Assembly: GCF_016862315.1 (NCBI RefSeq)
Contig: NZ_BOMS01000140.1
Span: 1-64,000, forward strand
Direction: 5' to 3'
DNA length: 64,000 nt
DNA from: Actinoplanes palleronii
GTDB taxonomy: Bacteria; Actinomycetota; Actinomycetes; Mycobacteriales; Micromonosporaceae
A model generated the notes under the pieces. The model was given only the letters and a program-made list of their open reading frames with translations. It ran no database searches and was not told the DNA's origin. The translations under genes were made by a program, and so were the position numbers. Positions 58,830 to 64,000 of the stretch are shown here, piece by piece. Position 1 is the first letter of the stretch, and every line of letters starts with the position of its first letter.

Positions 58830-61800
58830 TCAGGCCAGCGGGAGGGTCAGGGTGAAGACGCTGCCGGTGGGGTGGTTCGGGCGGTGGCCGACGGCGCCGT
58901 TGTTCGCCTCCGCGAGGGCCTTGGCGATGTAGAGACCCAGCCCGTGGCTGCTCATCGTCGGATCCGCGCCGGTCGCGCCGGTGTGGCGCTCGAACAGGTG
59001 CGGCCGCATCGGCTCGGGGACACCCGGGCCGGTGTCGTGCACCGCGACGACCGCGACGCCGTCGTGGCTCACGACGGTGAGCGCGGAGACGCCGCCGCCG
59101 TGCCGGGTCGCGTTGGCGCAGAAGTTCGTGACGATCTGGTGCAGGTGCGCCGGATGGGCGAGAACGGTCAGCCCGGCCGGGCAGTCCAGGGTGACGGCCG
59201 GGGCCAGCCCGGCCAGCGCGGCGGTCAGGTCGACCGGCTGCGGGTCGGCGTCGAGGCGGCCGGCCTCGATGGTGCACAGCGTGATGATCTCGGCGCGCAG
59301 CAGTTCCAGGCGGTGCGCCGCGCGGGCGATCGCGGTGGTGGCCTTGCGGTGTGCCGGGTTGAGCTCACCGGCGTCGCCGAGCAGCAGCTCGACGTAGCCG
59401 ATGATGGTGTTCAGCGGGGTGCCGATCTCGTGCGAGAGCATCCCCATCAGGTCGAGGTTGAGCTCGTTCGCGGTGGCCAGCTGGGTGTTGCTGAGCTGCA
59501 GGGCGGCGTTGCGCTCGGCCAGCTGGGCGGCCGCGGTGTCACGTTCGCGTTCGGCGGCCAGGCGGGCGGTCACGTCCTGCACCGCGGCGATGAACCCGGC
59601 CGGGTGCCCGTCGTCGTCGCGCAGCAGGGACATGCCGAGTTCGGCGTCGACGGTCCGGCCGCCGGCGTGCAGCAGCCGCAGACTGCGCTGCACGGGCTGG
59701 TCCCGGGTGAACAGCGCGGCCGCGGCCCGGTGGTTGCCGGGCCGGTCGTCGGCGTGCGTGACCTCGTCGAGCCGGCGGGCGGCCAGCGCCTCCACCGGCT
59801 GGCCGAGCATGTCCGCCAGCGCCGGGTTCACCTGCAGGAACGTGCCGTCCAGGGCGATCGTGGCCTGCCCGACGGTGGCCAGCGAGAACTGGGCGCGCAG
59901 GCGGCGTTCGCTGGCCGCGAGCAGTCGTTCGGCGTTCTTGCGGGCGGTGACGTCGACGTTCACCTCGAGGACGGCGACCGCGCGCCCGGCGTCGTCGTAC
60001 TGCAGCGCCTGGTGGGAGAGCACGGTGATCCGGGCGCCGTCGCTGCGCTGGTGCTCGACCTCGCCGTGCCACTCGCCGGTGCCGGCCAGCGCCGCGTCGA
60101 CGATCGTGCTCAGCACCGGGAAGCGGGCGTCGAGCAGCCGGCGGCTCAGGCAGCCGAGCGCGGCGTCGCCGGCCCAGCCGTACGTGCTCTGGGCGCCGCG
60201 GTTCCAGTGGGTGACCCGGTCGTCGAGGTCCCGGACGATCACCGCGAGCGGGGCCAGGTCGAGCAGTTCGGCCTGCTGGCGCAGCCGGGCGTGGTCGTGG
60301 TGGCGTTCGGTCACGTCGCTGCACGCGCCGTCGATGAACCGGACGCCGTTCTCCCGGCGCGGCACCCCGCGGATCCACGCCCAGCGGGTGACGCCGTCCG
60401 CGCCGATCAGCCGGCAGGTGGTCTGCGCCGGGTGCTCGGCCTGCAGCGTGCCGCGGAACGTGGCGAACGCGTGCCGGTCCTCCGGGTGCACCATCGCGGC
60501 CAGCACCCCGGCCAGGTCACCCTCGGCCGGCGCCGGCCCGCCGAACAGGTCGGTGTCGTTCGGGCTGGCGTAGACCAGGTCGACCGCCTGCTCCGGGGTG
60601 ATCCGCACGGTCCACAGGTAGTCGCTGAGGTTGGCCACGATCCGGTCGAAGCCCCGCCGGGCCCGGCTGAGCTGCAGTTCGAGGTCCTCGGCGCGGCGGC
60701 GGTGGACGTACTGGCCGATGTGGGTGGCGACGGTGCCGAGGGCGGCCAGCAGCTCGGGATCCGTCTCCGAGAAACGCCGGTCGAAGACGGCGAGCACCCC
60801 GACCACGTCGAGGCCGTTGCGGACCGGGACGGCCACCGCGCTGCGCAGCCCGGCCGCGGCGGCGACCGTGGCCTGCGGGGTGCCGGAGCCCTGCAGGTCG
60901 GCGACCCAGTGCGCCGATCCGGACTCCCAGACCTGGCTGACGATGCCGTACCCGTGGCTGAAGTCGGCGGCCCGCATCGGTGCGGTGATCCGCTCGTCCC
61001 GGGACCAGTCGGCGAGCCGGACCAGGCCCCGGCCGTCGGTGTCCAGGTGCCAGTACTCGACGTACGGCCACATGGTGCCCTCGCCGACCCGGGCCACCAC
61101 GGCCGCCGACGCCTCCCGGGCGCTCTTCGCGGCGGCGAGCGCCCCGGCCACGGCGTATTCCAGGCGCCGCAGGTCCGTGCCGCGCCGGACGGTGGTGATG
61201 TCGCGGACGAACGCCTGGCAGGACATCCCGGCCGGCTGCTCCGGTGTGGTGAGCGACAGCTCGATCGGGAACTGCCGGCCGCCGCGGTGCACGGCGCGCG
61301 ACTCGATCCGGCGCGCCCCGGCGACCCACCCGGCCGGGTCGAACAGCGGGTCCTGCCGGTGCTGCGGGGCGATGATCAGGTCGATCAGCGGCTGCTCGCA
61401 CGCCTCGTCGGCGCTCCAGCCGAACATCTGCTCGGCGGCCCGGCTCCCGTCGGTGATCCGGCCGGCCGCGTCGGTGGCCAGGAACGCGTCCAGGGCGCTG
61501 TCCAGGATCCGCCGGCAGCGTTCCTCGGTCCGCGCCGCGTCGTGCACCGCGATGCGCGCGGTCATCTCGGCGGTCGCGGCGGCGGCCAGGCCCTCCATCA
61601 CCGCCACGTCGGCGTCCGACCAGCAGTGCGCCTCGGAGTCGATCACGCTGAGCGCGCCCAGCACCAGGCCGCCGGGGGAGCCGACCGGCATGCCGAGGTA
61701 CGCGATGGTCCGCTGGTCGGCGATCGCCGGGTTGTCACGCAGCAGGGGATGCTCGCGAGCGTCCGCGACGACCAGGGGTGTCGCCGACTCCACCACGTAC

Positions 61801-62063
61801 CGGCAGTAGGAGTGCGAGAGCGGGATCCGCCGCGGGACCGGCGGGAGCGGGCCGCTGTGGCTGACCAGGTGCTCCTGGTCCGCCTCGACGAGCGTGACCA
61901 GCGCGATCGGGCCGCCCACCAGCCGCGCCGCGACGTCGGTGAGCCGGTCGAGCACCGGGGACGCGGGGGTCTGACCCAGACCGGTCGCGGCGACCGCGGC
62001 GAGCCGGGCCGGGTCGGCCACGGCGCCACGGATCGGGCCGGGATGAACGGTGAGCGCCTTCAT
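58830..62063 (-). CDS. Multi-domain GAF/PAS sensor histidine kinase
   Basis: A 1077-residue soluble kinase without membrane segments. Order by eye: GAF (about 20-165; GGPIALVTLVEADQEHLVSHSG), PAS (about 180-305), GAF (about 310-490; SHGYGIVSQVWESG), three PAS/PAC units (about 500-870), then HisKA with LMGMLSHEIGTPLNTIIGYVELLL and HATPase_c with NFCANATRHGGG and GLGLYIAK. ATG 62063 follows CAGGGGACCG; upstream in-frame starts exist. It reads redox-, light- or ligand-type cytoplasmic signals. Divergent to hypX. Confidence 0.9.
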   Translation of the reverse strand: MKALTVHPGPIRGAVADPARLAAVAATGLGQTPASPVLDRLTDVAARLVGGPIALVTLVEADQEHLVSHSGPLPPVPRRIPLSHSYCRYVVESATPLVVADAREHPLLRDNPAIADQRTIAYLGMPVGSPGGLVLGALSVIDSEAHCWSDADVAVMEGLAAAATAEMTARIAVHDAARTEERCRRILDSALDAFLATDAAGRITDGSRAAEQMFGWSADEACEQPLIDLIIAPQHRQDPLFDPAGWVAGARRIESRAVHRGGRQFPIELSLTTPEQPAGMSCQAFVRDITTVRRGTDLRRLEYAVAGALAAAKSAREASAAVVARVGEGTMWPYVEYWHLDTDGRGLVRLADWSRDERITAPMRAADFSHGYGIVSQVWESGSAHWVADLQGSGTPQATVAAAAGLRSAVAVPVRNGLDVVGVLAVFDRRFSETDPELLAALGTVATHIGQYVHRRRAEDLELQLSRARRGFDRIVANLSDYLWTVRITPEQAVDLVYASPNDTDLFGGPAPAEGDLAGVLAAMVHPEDRHAFATFRGTLQAEHPAQTTCRLIGADGVTRWAWIRGVPRRENGVRFIDGACSDVTERHHDHARLRQQAELLDLAPLAVIVRDLDDRVTHWNRGAQSTYGWAGDAALGCLSRRLLDARFPVLSTIVDAALAGTGEWHGEVEHQRSDGARITVLSHQALQYDDAGRAVAVLEVNVDVTARKNAERLLAASERRLRAQFSLATVGQATIALDGTFLQVNPALADMLGQPVEALAARRLDEVTHADDRPGNHRAAAALFTRDQPVQRSLRLLHAGGRTVDAELGMSLLRDDDGHPAGFIAAVQDVTARLAAERERDTAAAQLAERNAALQLSNTQLATANELNLDLMGMLSHEIGTPLNTIIGYVELLLGDAGELNPAHRKATTAIARAAHRLELLRAEIITLCTIEAGRLDADPQPVDLTAALAGLAPAVTLDCPAGLTVLAHPAHLHQIVTNFCANATRHGGGVSALTVVSHDGVAVVAVHDTGPGVPEPMRPHLFERHTGATGADPTMSSHGLGLYIAKALAEANNGAVGHRPNHPTGSVFTLTLPLA

Positions 62064-62187
62064 CGGTCCCCTGATCGGCCACCGGAGACCGGACCTGAGC
62101 CGGGATACGGTCCTTTTGGTCATTTCTGGTTCCCGAATGGCCATCGGACCCTTTTCCCGGCCTTTATCAATGGAGCATTCCAGCGAA

Positions 62188-62235
62188 CGGGTGAATGACC
62201 GGTTCACCCGCTCTGAGCTGGAGTAGGTTCACTCG
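62188..62235. promoter_or_regulatory. Inverted and direct repeats in the kinase/hypX divergent region
   Basis: CGGGTGAA (62188-62195) and TTCACCCG (62203-62210) form a perfect 8-bp inverted repeat with a 7-bp spacer. GGTTCACCCG (62201-62210) recurs as GGTTCACTCG (62226-62235), 25 bp away. It is 27 bp upstream of the hypX start. Confidence 0.5.
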
Positions 62236-62261
62236 AAAATTCTTTCCCGGGGAAACGGTAA

Positions 62262-63998
62262 ATGCGAATTCTCTTACTCGTGTCGGCATTCAACGGACTC
62301 AGTCAGCGGGCGTGGTGCACCCTGCGCGAGGCCGGTCACGACGTCGGCGTGCTGCTCGCCACCACCGAAGCGGAGATCACCGCGGGCGTGCGGGCGGCCG
62401 CGCCGGATCTGATCGTCTGCCCGTTCCTCAAGGACCGGGTCCCGGCCGAGGTCTGGCAGCGGTGGCGCGCTGTGATCATCCACCCGGGGCCGGTCGGCGA
62501 CCGCGGCCCGTCGTCGCTGGACTGGGCGATCAGCGAGAGCGCGGCCCGCTGGGGGGTCACCGCGCTGCAGGCCGTCGAGGAGATGGACGCCGGCCCGATC
62601 TGGGCCACCCGTACCTTCCCGATGCCGGCCGGCACCCCGCGCAAGTCCGCGCTCTACAACGGGCCGGTCGCGGACGCCGCCGTGCAGTGCATTCTCGAGG
62701 TGGTGGCGAAGGCCGCCGATCCGGCGTTCCTGCCGGTGCCGGCCGAGGCGATGCCGGTCGAGGTCCCCGGCGCCCGGTTGCGGCCGCCGATGCGCCAGAC
62801 CGACCGCGGCTTCGCCTGGAACCATGCGACCCACGAGGTGGTCCGTGCGGTCCGGGCCGCTGACGGTTCACCCGGCATGCGTACGACGGTGGCCGGCCGC
62901 GACGTCTACGCCTACGACGCGCACCCGGGCCCGGCCGCCGACGCGGTTCCCGGCACGCTGCTCGGCCACCACGAGGACGCGGTGCTGGTGGCGACCGGCG
63001 ACGGCAGCGTCTGGCTCGGCCACCTGCGAGCGGCCACCGCGCAGCGGAGCGTCAAGCTGCCCGCCACCACGGTCCTGGCCGCCGAGCTGGCGGGTGTGCC
63101 GGCGACCGACGGCGCGCCCCGGCGGGTCCGCTACCGGCGCGAGGGCCCGGTCGGCTGGGTGGAGTTCGACTTCTACAACGGTGCGATGGCCCGGGCGCAC
63201 TGCGAACGGCTGCTGACCGTGCTGCGGCACGCGGCCGCCCAGGACACCACGGTGCTGGTGCTGCTCAGCGGCACCGACGCGTTCAGCAACGGCATCCACC
63301 TGAACGTGGCCGAGGCGGCAGCCGACCCGGCCGCGGCGGCCTGGGCGAACATCCGGGCGATCAACGACGTGTGCCGGGAGATCCTCGGCTGCGCCGGGCA
63401 GACCGTCGTCGCCGGGTACGCGGGCAGCGCCGGCGCCGGCGGCGTGATGCTCGGTCTGGGTGCCGACGTCGTCGCGGCCCGGGCCGGCATCGTGCTCAAC
63501 CCGTACTACGACATCGGCCTGTACGGCTCCGAGCTGCACACCCTCACCCTGCAGCGGCGGGTCGGCGCCGAGCAGGCCGCCCGGCTGCTGGACGAGAAGC
63601 TGCCGGTCAGCGCCGAGCAGGCGCTCGGGATGGGACTGGTCGACCAGGTCGGCCCGCGGGACCCGGACGAGTACCGGGCCTGGCTGACCGCGCTGGCCGG
63701 CCGGTGTGCCGCCCCGCCGGAGGGCCGGTACCTGCACGACGGCAAGCGGGCCGCGCTGGCCCGGGACTGGCTGCCGGTCGAGGCGTACGAGGCCCGGGAG
63801 CTGGCCGAGATGAGCCACGACATGTTCGCCGACCGGTCCGGTTTCGCCGCCGCCCGGCACGCGTTCGTGGCCAAGACCCGCCCGGCCGGCACTCCGGACC
63901 GCCTGCTGCCGCGCCCCGTCCTGCCGCCGTCGCCGCCGGTCAAGACGCCCCGCGCCCGCAAGGCGGCCCGCCCGCGTGCGGACCGGGTGAAGAGCTAG
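62262..63998 (+). CDS. hypX: HypX-like [NiFe]-hydrogenase maturation enzyme
   Basis: HypX (HoxX) makes the CO ligand of the [NiFe] centre from formyl-tetrahydrofolate under aerobic conditions. The 578-residue protein has the N-terminal formyltransferase-like domain (RILLLVSAFNGLSQR; HPGPVGDRGPSSLDWAI with His near 74) and the C-terminal crotonase-like domain (GTDAFSNGIHLNVAE; GYAGSAGAGGVMLGLGADVV; NPYYDIGLYGSELHTLTLQ). An Arg/Lys/Pro-rich tail ends it. Start ATG at 62262. No hydrogenase genes are seen before the window ends at 64000; they may follow. Confidence 0.9.
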   Translation: MRILLLVSAFNGLSQRAWCTLREAGHDVGVLLATTEAEITAGVRAAAPDLIVCPFLKDRVPAEVWQRWRAVIIHPGPVGDRGPSSLDWAISESAARWGVTALQAVEEMDAGPIWATRTFPMPAGTPRKSALYNGPVADAAVQCILEVVAKAADPAFLPVPAEAMPVEVPGARLRPPMRQTDRGFAWNHATHEVVRAVRAADGSPGMRTTVAGRDVYAYDAHPGPAADAVPGTLLGHHEDAVLVATGDGSVWLGHLRAATAQRSVKLPATTVLAAELAGVPATDGAPRRVRYRREGPVGWVEFDFYNGAMARAHCERLLTVLRHAAAQDTTVLVLLSGTDAFSNGIHLNVAEAAADPAAAAWANIRAINDVCREILGCAGQTVVAGYAGSAGAGGVMLGLGADVVAARAGIVLNPYYDIGLYGSELHTLTLQRRVGAEQAARLLDEKLPVSAEQALGMGLVDQVGPRDPDEYRAWLTALAGRCAAPPEGRYLHDGKRAALARDWLPVEAYEARELAEMSHDMFADRSGFAAARHAFVAKTRPAGTPDRLLPRPVLPPSPPVKTPRARKAARPRADRVKS

Positions 63999-64000
63999 GT

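Noticed and set aside
58338-62198. A 1286-codon open frame on the plus strand opposite the large sensor kinase
   Set aside because: It is antisense to a kinase with clear domain motifs. Its composition (Gly, Arg, Asp, Val, Gln) is what GC-rich DNA gives in a shadow frame, and no domain is seen.
1-64000. CRISPR array, intact insertion sequence, prophage, or polyketide/nonribosomal peptide gene cluster
   Set aside because: No regularly spaced repeats, transposase, integrase, phage structural gene, KS/AT or condensation domain was seen. The SnoaL-like genes, acyl-CoA ligase and haloperoxidase-like gene are scattered.

Overview
The window looks like high-GC actinobacterial chromosome, most likely from a motile member of the Micromonosporaceae close to Actinoplanes. 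The reasons are the very GC-rich third codon positions, many GTG starts, Tat and lipoprotein exports, SigB/F-type and SigE-family sigma factors, a PadR regulator, several HisKA_3/NarL two-component pairs, and a chemotaxis receptor gene behind a CTCA-N16-GCCGAA element that matches the FliA-type promoter I recall from Actinoplanes missouriensis. No rRNA, tRNA, CRISPR array, intact insertion sequence or phage gene was seen. Functions are read from motifs and remembered families only; no database search was made.

Layout. 0-10 kb: a small membrane protein, a lipoprotein L,D-transpeptidase, 5-oxoprolinase subunits pxpB/pxpC facing an MHS-type transporter, a GT2 glycosyltransferase, a patatin-like lipase, a cluster of three palindromic repeats (a fourth copy lies at 35.8 kb), a quinone reductase, an EEP-family phosphatase/nuclease and a Tat-exported S66 peptidase. 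10-25 kb: unknown and secreted proteins, a GH71/GH99-like hydrolase with a discoidin domain, a methyl-accepting chemotaxis protein, an acyl-CoA ligase, an FGGY kinase, an MFS exporter behind a hairpin that masks its ribosome binding site, a secreted M14 carboxypeptidase, a WXG100-like protein and a decayed DinB gene. 25-34 kb: a two-component system beside a perfect palindrome, a BTAD remnant, a secreted alpha/beta hydrolase, small enzymes and a PadR-controlled membrane protein. 34-46 kb: GT4, SDR, a sigma factor overlapping an unknown gene by 79 bp, a mini-MerR protein, an amino-acid ABC uptake operon without its ATPase, a two-component system facing an MMPL transporter, and a TetR/NmrA pair. 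47-57 kb: a LAL (ATPase-LuxR) regulator facing a triple-repeat secreted protein across a 16-bp perfect palindrome, an FHA protein with cysteine repeats, a haloperoxidase/PAP2-like enzyme, an FtsX-ectodomain-like membrane protein overlapping a SigE-family sigma gene, a hydrolase and an AraC regulator. 57-64 kb: two large orphan sensor kinases in tandem, divergent from hypX, which encodes a [NiFe]-hydrogenase maturation enzyme.

The best candidates for something new are the FtsX-like/SigE pair (54.06-55.25 kb), the LAL/palindrome/repeat-protein locus (47.3-51.2 kb), the tandem sensor kinases facing hypX (57.0-64.0 kb) and the dispersed palindromic repeat family. Almost all genes are tightly packed. 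The longer gene-free stretches lie at 6856-7159, 28433-28847, 31291-31654 and 37968-38682.
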